From NCBI GenBank assembly GCA_037147235.1, contig JBAWVO010000072.1:1-23812 (forward strand): DNA of 23,812 nucleotides, given 5' to 3'. Source of the stretch: JANXQG01 sp037147235 (GTDB lineage Bacteria > Planctomycetota > Planctomycetia > Pirellulales > Thermoguttaceae). Below are positions 1 through 8,600 of the stretch, in pieces (position 1 is the stretch's first letter; each line of letters begins with the position of its first letter). The notes beneath the pieces were generated by a model. The model did not search any database and was not told the DNA's origin. It saw nothing but the letters and a program-made list of their open reading frames with translations. The translations under genes and the position numbers were made by a program.

Positions 1-16
1 AAGTGTCGCAAGAAAA

Positions 17-43
17 GTAGCAGGCACACTCCGTGTGCCGTCC
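17..43. repeat. Dispersed hairpin repeat, copy 1
   Basis: A perfect 7-bp stem (GGCACAC at 23-29, GTGTGCC at 33-39) closes a TCC loop, which reads GGA on the minus strand. It is flanked by GTAGCA and GTCC. Two more copies lie at 15136-15162 and, inverted, at 15213-15239, with different but still perfectly paired stem bases. It lies about 75 nt beyond the stop of the minus-strand metF gene, so it may sit in that transcript's 3' end. I associate such repeats with planctomycete genomes from memory only. Confidence 0.8.
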
Positions 44-114
44 GCCCCCGCTCGGTGAGGGCAAAACACGACAGTTATTTCTGCGCCGGTCCTAAGTCCC
101 TGGGTTCCTTGGTT

Positions 115-1707
115 TTATCCGGGTTTCTTTTCGTTTGCTTCGTCTTTTCCTGCCGTGTGGTCGCGTTTGAGGTAAAAGTTTGCCCAGGAAGAAGTTCGGT
201 CCAGTTGTGCGTTATAAAATGCCGGCGGGCCGCTGAGCATCGTCTCGGATTCGCCGTAGCTCTTCAGTCGCTCGTAAATGCGTGCCCAAATGCACTCCTT
301 ATCGTCCAGTTCGCAACGTCCATCGGCCGAACCGCCGCATGGGCCATTCCGGCCGCACTTGGAACAGGAGTACCGCGGGCAAAGATAGGCACACTCCGGC
401 AGGCTGCAATCGCCGCAGTCCTGGCACCCATACAAGGTGCTTTTGGAAGCTTTTTCCAGCGAATAAACCACTCGGCCGCTGATGCCGGGCTTCTTATCCC
501 AGCGTCCAAAGAGCCGCTGAATCAAGCCGTGAAGCCCCTTGCCAGGTGTGAAGGCCAGGGCGTGTACAAGGCGTGAAAGGCGATAGCTGGGGGTAACTTC
601 TTTCGACCTCGGAGGACGAACCAACGATGCCTTGAATTGCGGATTGAAACGGTCTGGGCTTGCCAGCCCCGTCTGAGGATCGTGTTCAAAGAGAAAAAAC
701 TCGTCCGGCTGTGAGAATTGGATTTCCTTGATGAACTCCTTCCAATCGTCGGCCGCGTAACTCTCGGCTAGATCGATAATCTTGTCGAAGGTTTCCAACT
801 TTGCGCTTCCGCCCAGGTAGCCGGCCGAGAAACCCAGGCCACGGAAGACGGCGAGTTGCTTGGCAGCCAACTCACGAAAGAATACCTGGCCCTTGTCGGG
901 GCCGGCGGCGTATTTTTCGCATTGTTCCAACAATTTGTCACTGACCACGCAGCCAGCCAACTTGCCACTGTTGAACAGTTTGGCCACGCCTCGCGTGAGA
1001 AGGTACACATTGCCGATCACCGGGAAATCAGCCATCCCGCGAGACGCCAGCAGAAGCTTGATCTCGTGGAACTTCCGCATATCGTATCCCAACTGGGGAA
1101 TAACCCACTGGGCACCAACGCGAATTTTTTGCAGGAGCTTATAGTACTGCGGCATCAGCTCGCGCTCGTGCCGCTTGAAGGGCGAAACGGCGGTGCCGAT
1201 AAAAAAGTCGGTCTTGGGTAAAGTCTCCCTCTTGCCGCCGCGCCCCAGTACTTCCAGCCCCCCGTTCATCGCCCGAAGCAGCGCGGTCAGACTTACCGAG
1301 TCAAGATCAAAGACCGGATTGGGCGAGCCGCGAAAGCCGGCCGTGGGATAATCGCCGGTGAGGGCCAGGATGTTGGGGAATCCTTCGGAGGCATAACGCC
1401 AAGCGGCCCCTTCCAGCCCGCTGCGATTGAGATCCTTGCAAGTCAAATGGACCACGATCCTTGCGCCGCGACCGGCGAACTTTCCGGCCAGCCAGTCGGG
1501 CGGAAGCATTGGCCCGCCGCCCGGGTTGTCGGTGATTGATATCCAGCCGATTCGCGGATCATCCAACAGACCACGCGCGAAGCCCACCACGTCCTGCGGA
1601 CGATCATCGGTTAGCGGTCCGCGCGTGGTGACGACCTCAGCTCCGTAATAGAAACGGCCGCTAGAAAGGATGTCGCGAAAGTCTACACTCGCATTGGAAG
1701 CAGGCAT
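115..1707 (-). CDS. metF: Methylenetetrahydrofolate reductase with Cys-rich C-terminal domain
   Basis: A 530-residue cytoplasmic flavoenzyme-family protein expected to interconvert methylene- and methyl-tetrahydrofolate. The N-terminal ~310 residues follow the MetF fold: E24 in 'YYGAEVVTTRG' matches the catalytic Glu of E. coli MetF, and 'HLTC' (87-90) and 'ALTGDYP' with D119 match conserved folate/flavin motifs. Residues ~428-472 hold about ten cysteines ('CQDCGDC', 'CPRYSCSKCGRNGPC'), fitting the MTHFR C-terminal domain (PF12225) also seen in MetV-type proteins, so a metal or Fe-S site is likely. E. coli MetF is ~300 residues; the extra length is a linker plus this domain. The start lies 4 nt after the stop of the corrinoid protein gene, suggesting translational coupling. 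The electron donor cannot be told from sequence. Confidence 0.9.
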   Translation of the reverse strand: MPASNASVDFRDILSSGRFYYGAEVVTTRGPLTDDRPQDVVGFARGLLDDPRIGWISITDNPGGGPMLPPDWLAGKFAGRGARIVVHLTCKDLNRSGLEGAAWRYASEGFPNILALTGDYPTAGFRGSPNPVFDLDSVSLTALLRAMNGGLEVLGRGGKRETLPKTDFFIGTAVSPFKRHERELMPQYYKLLQKIRVGAQWVIPQLGYDMRKFHEIKLLLASRGMADFPVIGNVYLLTRGVAKLFNSGKLAGCVVSDKLLEQCEKYAAGPDKGQVFFRELAAKQLAVFRGLGFSAGYLGGSAKLETFDKIIDLAESYAADDWKEFIKEIQFSQPDEFFLFEHDPQTGLASPDRFNPQFKASLVRPPRSKEVTPSYRLSRLVHALAFTPGKGLHGLIQRLFGRWDKKPGISGRVVYSLEKASKSTLYGCQDCGDCSLPECAYLCPRYSCSKCGRNGPCGGSADGRCELDDKECIWARIYERLKSYGESETMLSGPPAFYNAQLDRTSSWANFYLKRDHTAGKDEANEKKPG

Positions 1708-1711
1708 ACAA

Positions 1712-2347
1712 TCAGTTTTTCATCAACTTCCGAGCCAGGGCCACGGCCGCTCCGGCATTGTCGGTGAAGCCGTCGGCACCGATTTCCTCGGCGTATTGCT
1801 GGGTAATAGGGGCACCACCGATCATGACGTGGGTCTTGCCGCGGATGCCTGCCTGGGTCAATGCGTCGATCACCGTCTTCATCATGGTCATCGTCGTGGT
1901 CAACAGGGCACTGAGGGCGACGATGGTGCCGTCTTTCTCTTGCGCGGCTTCGACAAACTTCTGGGGAGACACATTCACGCCCAAGTCAACGACCTGAAAT
2001 CCAGCACCTTCGAGCATTGAGGCAACCAAGTTCTTGCCAATGTCGTGCAAGTCACCCTGGACGGTGCCAATCACAACCCGGCCTGCTGGCTCTACGCCGC
2101 TCTTGGCCAGATAGGGGGTAATCAAAGCCAAGGAGACCTTCATCGCCCTCGCCGCGATTAGCAACTCGGGAACGAAGTAGTCGTTGCACTCGAAACGCTT
2201 CCCAACTTCGTCCATCGCCGGGATCATGTACTTTTGAACCAACTCGCTGGGGTCGACATTTGCAGCCAGCGCGGTCTTAGTGACCTCCTCCGCCTTCTTG
2301 GCGTTGCCACTGAGAATTGCGTCATAGAGTTCGGAAGCTTCGGACAT
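1712..2347 (-). CDS. Corrinoid (B12-binding) methyl-carrier protein
   Basis: A 211-residue protein of the MtaC/MtbC/MetH cobalamin-binding type. An N-terminal four-helix cap domain (~1-85, 'YMIPAMDEVGKRFECNDYFVPELL') precedes a Rossmann-like B12 domain with the signature D99-x-H101-x-x-G104 ('GDLHDIGKN'), where the His is the lower cobalt ligand; 'ALSALLTTTM' and 'MIGGAPIT' are the later conserved loops. It should carry a methyl group between a methyltransferase and the MetF product pool. An upstream ATG at 2410 would add 21 residues, but this start is preferred: GGGAGAG lies just ahead of it and the family begins here. It is the first gene of an operon with metF. No methyltransferase partner is visible in the window. 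Confidence 0.9.
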   Translation of the reverse strand: MSEASELYDAILSGNAKKAEEVTKTALAANVDPSELVQKYMIPAMDEVGKRFECNDYFVPELLIAARAMKVSLALITPYLAKSGVEPAGRVVIGTVQGDLHDIGKNLVASMLEGAGFQVVDLGVNVSPQKFVEAAQEKDGTIVALSALLTTTMTMMKTVIDALTQAGIRGKTHVMIGGAPITQQYAEEIGADGFTDNAGAAVALARKLMKN

Positions 2348-2501
2348 CAAATTCTCTCCCAAATAACATTTTAGAATGTGAGCGATCTTTTTTAATAATC
2401 GGAAACTCAATCATAATCGTCTTTGAACCGATTTTCTAGGCCCCCAATCCACATTTTTTAATCTTTCAATCAGGTAAGTGTCCGAGAGAACTGCTTCGTA
2501 G

Positions 2502-2556
2502 AACGGAATTTATTCCGTTGTCTCGTCTTTTTCGGGCAAACGGAATGAATTCCGTT
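2502..2556. repeat. Twin short palindromes upstream of csrA
   Basis: Two perfect inverted repeats with the same 8-nt arms: AACGGAAT-TT-ATTCCGTT (2502-2519) and AACGGAAT-GA-ATTCCGTT (2539-2556). The outer flanks also pair (AGAACGG before, CCGTTCT after), so the pair can fold as two small hairpins or one large one. They lie between the divergent corrinoid operon and csrA. They may be a dispersed repeat or a dimer-protein operator; the sequence does not decide. Confidence 0.75.
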
Positions 2557-2569
2557 CTGCGTAGGGTGC

Positions 2570-2598
2570 TTGTGGGAAACAGTCGAATGAGTTATATT
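2570..2598 (+). promoter_or_regulatory. Possible sigma70-like promoter for csrA
   Basis: TTGTGG (2570-2575) and TATATT (2593-2598) are 17 nt apart, about 80 nt before the csrA start. The -10 is good (5/6), the -35 weak (3/6). It sits directly downstream of the twin palindromes. This is a motif match only. Confidence 0.3.
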
Positions 2599-2677
2599 AG
2601 CTAGCGTGCGTTGAAGTCACACATCGGCCTTTCATGCCCCGTTGGGAGGGATCGCCGGCCTCGGCCGGGCGAAATTG

Positions 2678-2923
2678 ATGCTCGTTTTATCGCGAAAACC
2701 TGGGGAAAAAATCCTGATTGGGGACAAAATCTCCATCACGGTGGTTCGCATTGCGCCGGGCATTGTTCGCATTGGCATCGAAGCTCCGGGAGACCTTCTG
2801 ATTCTCCGCGAAGAGCTTGCCGGTGGCAACGAATTGTCGTCGGCCCCGGCGGATACTGGCACTTTACCGATAATTCCCGGCAACCCAAAAAATGCCTGCC
2901 GTCCGAATGTCACAACGCATTGA
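2678..2923 (+). CDS. csrA: Carbon storage regulator CsrA
   Basis: An 81-residue CsrA/RsmA RNA-binding regulator, which as a dimer binds GGA-containing hairpins near ribosome sites and alters translation or mRNA stability. The start is fixed by the hallmark 'MLVLSRKPGEKILIGD'; 'ITVVRIAPGIVRIGIEAP' and 'ILREEL' follow the family strands and helix. An in-frame ATG at 2642 would add 12 residues absent from CsrA proteins and was not used. Residues ~50-81 form a long polar tail beyond the usual ~60-residue core. CsrA is often beside flagellar genes such as fliW, but none is visible here. Just past the stop, CCACC and GGTGG can pair around a 5-nt loop before a T-rich stretch, a weak terminator candidate. 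Confidence 0.95.
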   Translation: MLVLSRKPGEKILIGDKISITVVRIAPGIVRIGIEAPGDLLILREELAGGNELSSAPADTGTLPIIPGNPKNACRPNVTTH

Positions 2924-3003
2924 CCCACCATTAGGGTGGTTCTTTCCGTCACTTTGTTCTTTCCGAACTTCTCTCGACGCATTCGGCCCTTCCAGTTAAA
3001 ATG

Positions 3004-3113
3004 GGCTCTCCGCCGGGTTTGCGGGCAATTGTGGTGCGGGCGTCCCGCCTGCCAAGGTGTTGTGGTTGAACTAGGCAAGCGAGACGCCCGCACCACAAAC
3101 TTGGCGGAGAGCC
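3004..3113. repeat. Large imperfect palindrome between csrA and the ketoacyl-synthase gene
   Basis: The inner arms 3029-3053 and 3076-3100 (starting TTGTGGTGCGGGCGTC and ending GACGCCCGCACCACAA) pair with about two mismatches in 25. The outer arms GGCTCTCCGCC (3004-3014) and GGCGGAGAGCC (3103-3113) pair perfectly. The inner sequence recurs at 21027-21078, so this is a dispersed repeat. It nearly fills the 250-nt gap and could act as an RNA hairpin or bidirectional terminator. Confidence 0.8.
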
Positions 3114-3174
3114 TTAAAATGAAACAATTACGCCGGTTCCCCGGCAGTGTTGGGCCGCATGATACGGAGCAGGC

Positions 3175-4494
3175 ATGAGTTCAAAGCAGCGACGAGTTGT
3201 CATCACGGGCATTGGTCTGATTAGCCCTTTGGGTAGTACCAAGGAATCCTTGTGGGATGCCCTGCACCAGGCTCGCAGCGGCGTCGGCCCGCTTACCGTT
3301 CTGCCTTCCGGTGCGGTCCCTGTGCATGTCGCCGCCGAGGCCAAGCAATTCACGGGCGAGATTGATGACTTCGGCCCCCTGGAGAAAGAGCAGAAGAAGC
3401 AGATTCGCAAGGCCCTGCGGGTGATGTGCCGCGAGTGTCAGATGGGCGTGGCCGTGGCCCAATTGGCACTGACCGACGCCGCGGCCCAGATTGGCACGAT
3501 CGATCCCGACCGGATTGGCATCAGCTACGGCATCGACTACATGTTGAGCCCGCCGGAAGAGCTTACGGAGGGCGTTCAGCAGTGCCTGAACGGCGACGGG
3601 AAATTTGAATTTCCCCGCTGGGGCCTCGAAGGCATGCCCAAAATGTCGCCGCTTTGGTTGCTCAAGTACCTGCCCAACATGCCCGCCAGCCACGCGGCCA
3701 TTTTTAACGATCTTCGTGGGCCGAGCAATTCGCTGACCTTGCGCGAGGCGGGCGCCAATCAGGCCGTTGGGGAGGCCTATCAAATTATCCGCCGCGGAAA
3801 TGCCGACGCGATGGTCTGCGGGGCCACCGGCACGCGACTGCACACGATGAAGATCGTGCATACCGTCATGCAAGAAGAGGTTGCCGGCGGAAATGGCGAT
3901 CCGACAAAGGTCAGTCGTCCTTTCGACAAGAATCGCAGTGGCATGGTGCTGGGCGAAGGCGCCGGGGCAATCGTCATCGAAGAACTTGCCCATGCCCAGG
4001 CCCGCGGTGCCACGATCTACGGTGAAATCGTCGCCGCAGCCTCGAGCGCTGCCGCCGCTCCCAGGCTGGTTGCTAGGCGGAAAGTGGCGATGGCGAATGT
4101 GCTGCGGGCGTTGCTGCAAGATTCCGGCTTTAAGCCCCAGGAGATCGATCACCTCCACGCTCATGGATTGAGCACCCAGAGTTGCGACGTCGAGGAAGCC
4201 CAGGCGATCGCGGACGCTTTCGGTGATTGGGCTCGCACCTTGCCCGTGGTGGCTGCCAAGAGCTATTTCGGCAACCTCGGGGCAGGCAGCGGGATGATCG
4301 AATTGATCGCCAGTCTGCTCGCACTGCGGGCCGGGTCACTTTTCCCGACGCTCAACTACGAGACGCCGGACGCCGAGTGCCCACTCCATGTCGTGAGCAA
4401 CGATTCCACGCCAGCGGGAAAACGGTTCATCAACTTGAACGTCACTCCGCAAGGACAAGCAAGCGGCCTGATGGTGCAGTTGGCGGGCCAATAG
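3175..4494 (+). CDS. Beta-ketoacyl-synthase homologue lacking the catalytic Cys
   Basis: A 439-residue thiolase-fold protein of the FabF/KAS II family along its whole length. The N-terminal 'RRVVITGIGLISPLG' and the 'MSPLWLLKYLPNMPASHAAI' block are typical. At the nucleophile position, where FabF reads TACATS, this protein reads 'LREAGANQ', placing E191 where Cys belongs. H330 of 'HAHGLST' is kept, but the second His (KSMTGHLLG in FabF) is N367 in 'KSYFGNLG', and the C-terminal GFGGTN loop is replaced by 'PQGQAS'. Condensation by the normal Cys-His-His mechanism is therefore unlikely. It may be a chain-length-factor-like partner or a decarboxylase, as known for KS-beta and KSQ proteins with Gln here. 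GGAG lies 5 nt before the start. No ACP or other fatty-acid gene is adjacent. Confidence 0.88.
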   Translation: MSSKQRRVVITGIGLISPLGSTKESLWDALHQARSGVGPLTVLPSGAVPVHVAAEAKQFTGEIDDFGPLEKEQKKQIRKALRVMCRECQMGVAVAQLALTDAAAQIGTIDPDRIGISYGIDYMLSPPEELTEGVQQCLNGDGKFEFPRWGLEGMPKMSPLWLLKYLPNMPASHAAIFNDLRGPSNSLTLREAGANQAVGEAYQIIRRGNADAMVCGATGTRLHTMKIVHTVMQEEVAGGNGDPTKVSRPFDKNRSGMVLGEGAGAIVIEELAHAQARGATIYGEIVAAASSAAAAPRLVARRKVAMANVLRALLQDSGFKPQEIDHLHAHGLSTQSCDVEEAQAIADAFGDWARTLPVVAAKSYFGNLGAGSGMIELIASLLALRAGSLFPTLNYETPDAECPLHVVSNDSTPAGKRFINLNVTPQGQASGLMVQLAGQ

Positions 4495-4500
4495 GTGCGA

Positions 4501-4546
4501 CCTCGGCCGGTCGGCCGATACGCTGATTCTGAACGTGAAACACCAT
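4501..4546. repeat. Direct repeat flanking vapBC, upstream copy
   Basis: Starts 6 nt after the ketoacyl-synthase stop and ends 26 nt before vapB. It shares CCTCGGCCG, a variable centre, then GATACGCTGATTC, one mismatch, and AGAACGTGAAACACCAT-type sequence with 5383-5432. The centre differs by a 4-nt length change. Confidence 0.85.
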
Positions 4547-4572
4547 GCAATTGAAAGAAAGGAGGTATAGCG

Positions 4573-4824
4573 ATGCCCACAGCACAAGTGACTTTAACGG
4601 ATGCCGAGAGTCAAGAAATTGAATTGATTAGCCAGCTTAGGGGAAAAACTCCCGCCGTATTGATGCGAGAAGCTGTTGAACACATGCTGGAAGAGTACCA
4701 GCACGAGAAGCGATTGGCGGCCTTGCGTCAAGTCCGCGGCATCTGGCAAAACAGAGAAGACTTGCCAACGCTGGAAGAACTGAGAAGCGAATGGAACCGG
4801 GAGAGGCCGCAGGAGCATTCATGA
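4573..4824 (+). CDS. vapB: VapB-type ribbon-helix-helix antitoxin
   Basis: An 83-residue antitoxin candidate. Residues ~4-40 ('AQVTLTDAESQEIELI...TPAVLMREAVEHML') fit a MetJ/Arc-type ribbon-helix-helix DNA-binding fold. The acidic, flexible tail ('EDLPTLEELRSEWNRE') is the part that usually wraps and blocks the PIN toxin. A strong Shine-Dalgarno (AAAGGAGG, 4558-4565) lies 7 nt before the ATG. The gene overlaps vapC by 4 nt (ATGA), the classic coupled arrangement. Such complexes normally repress their own promoter, which would have to lie in or beside the upstream direct repeat. The family is assigned from size, fold pattern and linkage rather than from a diagnostic motif. Confidence 0.85.
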   Translation: MPTAQVTLTDAESQEIELISQLRGKTPAVLMREAVEHMLEEYQHEKRLAALRQVRGIWQNREDLPTLEELRSEWNRERPQEHS

Positions 4825-5207
4825 CGAAGCTATTGCTCGTTGATACTGATGTACTCATCGATTACTTCCGAGAGCAACCACAGGCTGTCGGCTATATCGA
4901 AGGTTTGACAATCCCTTTCCTGATTTCAGCAGTTACAATTGCAGAATTGTATTCTGGAGTGCGAGAAGGAGAAGAACGAAAGGCATTGGATGTGTTTATA
5001 ACAACCTTTGGCGCAGTTGCTGTTGATGAAGAGATTGCCGCAAAGGGCGGATTGCATCGTCGTGACTACAGAAAGAGTCACAATATTGCTCTGCCAGATG
5101 CACTCATTGCGGCCACGGCGGAAGTCACCGGAGCCACATTGGTAACTTTGAACAACAAACATTTTCCGATGCTGAAAAATGTCATCGTTCCCTATGTCAA
5201 AAGCTGA
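4821..5207 (+). CDS. vapC: VapC-type PIN-domain ribonuclease toxin
   Basis: A 128-residue PIN-domain protein. The acidic metal-binding residues are in place: D8 in 'LLVDTDVLIDYF', E42 in 'TIAELYSG' and D93 in 'NIALPDALIAATA'; near the C-terminus 'VTLNNKHF' matches the usual TxNxxHF strand. VapC toxins cleave tRNA or rRNA with Mg2+ and are held inactive by VapB. The start at 4821 was chosen over an ATG at 4791 because AGGAG lies 5 nt ahead and PIN toxins begin at this strand. Codons are AT-richer than in neighbouring genes, consistent with recent acquisition. Confidence 0.93.
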   Translation: MTKLLLVDTDVLIDYFREQPQAVGYIEGLTIPFLISAVTIAELYSGVREGEERKALDVFITTFGAVAVDEEIAAKGGLHRRDYRKSHNIALPDALIAATAEVTGATLVTLNNKHFPMLKNVIVPYVKS

Positions 5208-5687
5208 CCGATGACGAATCAGTTCTGCGCGATCGTCTAGGACGAATGAAAGACTCTTATCACTCCAAAGAAGGAATCGGAATCAATTGCTTTCGTTGCT
5301 CCGCTAGATGGGTATTGGTAAAATAGAGAACGTAGTCCATCGTTCATTGGGGGGGCGATGCCTTGTTCGCCGATGGGTGTGTCCTCGGCCGACCGTCCGA
5401 ACGATACGCTGATTCAGAACGTGAAACACCATCCCACCGGGCGCAATTCTTGCAGTACGAGGCACTACCCAGAAACTATCATAGACTGTCTACCCTGCCA
5501 ATACCGGACCTGTACCCCTCGCTTCCCACAAGAGTTATATATGCTGTCCCCCGATCTTTCCCCCTATGCACCAAATGCTTCGCAAGTCCTAAAGTGCATA
5601 GTGCCAGTCTGACCCTGACCCTGCTGACCCTAACTGCTAAATCCGTGACCTCCCCTGGTCCGACCAATTGCTCAACGCGAATCCGAT
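5208..5687. other. Intergenic region between vapC and the restriction-modification gene
   Basis: Apart from the direct repeat at 5383-5432 and a short run of TGACCC-like units near 5610-5632, no convincing gene or RNA was seen. Short open frames here lack recognisable similarity and ribosome sites. No good promoter for the downstream gene was found. Confidence 0.6.
5383..5432. repeat. Direct repeat flanking vapBC, downstream copy
   Basis: Second copy of the repeat at 4501-4546, in the same orientation. From GATACGCTGATTC to the final CACCAT there is a single mismatch between copies (T versus A). The two copies bracket the whole vapBC pair. Confidence 0.85.
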
Positions 5688-8600
5688 ATGGCACGACGCA
5701 AGAATCCAATTCCAGCGGGCCAAACCCTCTTTGAAGCCCAGGAGGCGCATCGAGTCGAGCAGCAAACAATCGTCAAACGGCGATTGCGTCGCCAGCGGGC
5801 GCTGTTCATTCCTCGTTTCTTGCGCGAGGCGGCCGAGAGCATTCAGTTGAGAACCGCGGCGCGAGATAGCGCCTACGAAATCGCCGTTCGCTGGGCCGAT
5901 TTGGAAACGAACGGACATCTCCCGCAGTTCAAAGAGAAGGCCATCGGCAGCCAATTCTTGAGCCAGCTTTTCGCAGACGGGCTCGGCTATCAGGTCAAGA
6001 CGACCAACCCCGACGATTGGCAACTCGAACACGAGTTCCACGTCAAGGAGGTGGGGGCCGCTGATGCGGCCATTGGCCACTTTCCGAGAATCCGCGTGCC
6101 GCTGGCCGTGGTCGAACTCAAAGGCGCGATGACCGACCTCGACCGCGACCGCTCCAACGGCCGCACTGCGGTGCAACAATGCTGGGACTACCTCAACGCG
6201 CTGCCGGGTTGCCCCTGGGGCATCGTTTCCAATTTTCGCACGATCCGCCTCTATCACCGCGACAAGGGAACGCTGGTCTATGAAGAGTTCTCGCTCCAGG
6301 AATTGCGGCAGCCCGACCGGTTCAACGAGTTCTATTGCCTCTTCGAGCGCGGCGGGCTGCTCCCATCGCGGATCGGCCAAGCGTCGCGAGCCCTCGAACT
6401 CCTCCAGAAGACGGCCGATCGCCAGAAAGGCGTCGGCGACAAGCTGTACAAGGAGTATCAATGGCGGCGGCTGGAATTGATTGAGCACCTGCATCGCAAG
6501 GAGGGCAAAAACCTCGACGAGGCGATCCGCATCTCCCAGAAGCTGCTCGACCGCATCATCTTCATCGCTTTTTGCGAGGACCGCGAACTGCTGCCGGAAA
6601 ACTTGCTGCAAGACACGCGGACGGAGATCCGCATGGTCAGTCGCGCCAAGAACCCGGCCTGGGAGAATTTTCTCGATCTCTTCACCGCCATCGACAAGGG
6701 CGCCAAAGGCAAGCGGCACATCCCCGCGTTCAACGGCGGGCTGTTCGCCGATGATCCGGCGATCAACGCCCTGGAATTGGCCGAAGAGAAATGGACCAAC
6801 GCCTTCGCCGGCTTCGGCAACTACGATTTTTCCGAGGAAGTCAACGTCGAGGTTCTCGGGCATCTCTTCGAGCGATCGATCACGGAACTGGAAAAACTCC
6901 GCGTGGGCGGCCTCTTCGCCCTGATGGCCGGCGCGGAAGATCTGGAGTCGGCCAACGGCACGATCCCCCTGGCACCGCGCAAGAAGGCAACCAAGGCCCG
7001 GCGGGCGGGCGAAGAGTCGCCGGCCTCGAAAATGCCCAAGAGCGCGCAGCGGAAGCGCTTCGGCATCTATTACACGCCCCCGGCCTTCACCGGGCTGATC
7101 GTCGAGCGGACGATCGACGCCCTGGTGCTGGAGCGATTTGCCGCCTTGCAGAAACAGCACCAGATCGATCCCGAGGCTCGCACGGACCAGGATCCCGGGA
7201 AGATGTTTGCGTACTGGAAGGACTGCCTGGAAGTTCTCAAATCGCTCACGGTTTGCGATCCGGCCTGCGGTTCGGGAGCCTTTCTGATCCGCGCCTACGA
7301 AGCCTTGGACGCCCATTACAAGGCGGTCGTTCACGGCCTGGCCGGTGCGGGCATGGAGGGGGAAGAGATCGTCAAGCTTGAAGATTCCATTCCCGACTTG
7401 ATCCTCGCCAATAACCTCTACGGCGTGGACCTTTCCGAACAAGCAGTCGAAATCACGCAACTGGCCCTCTGGATTCGCAGTGCCCGCAAGGGCCACACGT
7501 TGGGCGATCTCTCGCGAAACATCGTCTGGGGCAACAGCCTGGTGAGCGATGAGGCAATTGTCAGCCACAACCACCCCGATCCGCAAAGGCGGCCCAAGGC
7601 AATGGGTTGGGAGTCGGTGTTTCCCGCCATTTTTGCGCGGCCGCAGCCGGGATTCGATTGTGTCATCGGCAACCCGCCCTGGGAACGGGTCAAGGTGCAG
7701 GACCGCGAGTTCTTCTCGTTGACCGACCCGGCGACGGCCGGGGCTGTCAGCGCCAACGACCGGAAGAAACGCATCGCGGCGATGCCCACAGCCAACCCGG
7801 AGCTGCACGTCTCGTACCTTGCCGCCCGCGAACACGCCCAAAGAATGCTCGACTATGCCCGCGGCTCCGGCCGCTATCCGCTCACCGGCAAAGGCGACGT
7901 CAATCTCTACATGCTTTTTGCCGAGTTGGCCCGCACGCTGGTGGCTCCCGACGGTCTGGCAGGCTTGCTCGTCCCTTCGGGGATCGCCACCGACGACACC
8001 ACCAAGGAGTTCTTCAACGAGCTGATGATGGCCAAGCGGCTTGTCTCGCTTTACGACTTCGAGAACCGCAATAAGGTTTTTGAAGACGTCGATGGACGGT
8101 TCAAGTTCTCGGCGCTGGTCTTCGGAGGTGCGTCCAAAACGACGGAGCGGGCCGACTTCGTATTCTTCGCTCACGGCATCGAAGACACTGCCGAGGCGAA
8201 GAAACAACGCCACATCCGGCTTACGGCGTCCGATATGGCGCTGTTCAATCCGAACACCAAGACTTGCCCCATCTTCCGCACGCGGCGCGACGCCGAATTG
8301 ACGAAGAGCATCTACAAACGCATCCCCATCCTGATCGACGAGAACCGCAAGCAAGGCGGCAATCCGTGGGAGATCAAATTCTTCACGATGTTCCACCAGA
8401 CCAATGACGCCGAGCACTTCCAAGAGGCTAAGGTGTGGGAGGGGAATGGCTTCAGGCTGGAAGGGAATGTCTACCGCAAGGCGAAAAAGCGGGCCTTGCC
8501 GCTTTACGAGGCCAAAATGGTGCAGGCATTCGACCATCGCGCCGCGAGCGTTACCGTGGAGGAAGGAAACTGGGTCCGCCAAGGCCAAAAAGCCGAAACT

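Noticed and set aside
3181..4164. A 327-codon minus-strand open frame
   Set aside because: It is a shadow of the ketoacyl-synthase gene; His/Gly/Arg-rich translation with no motif.
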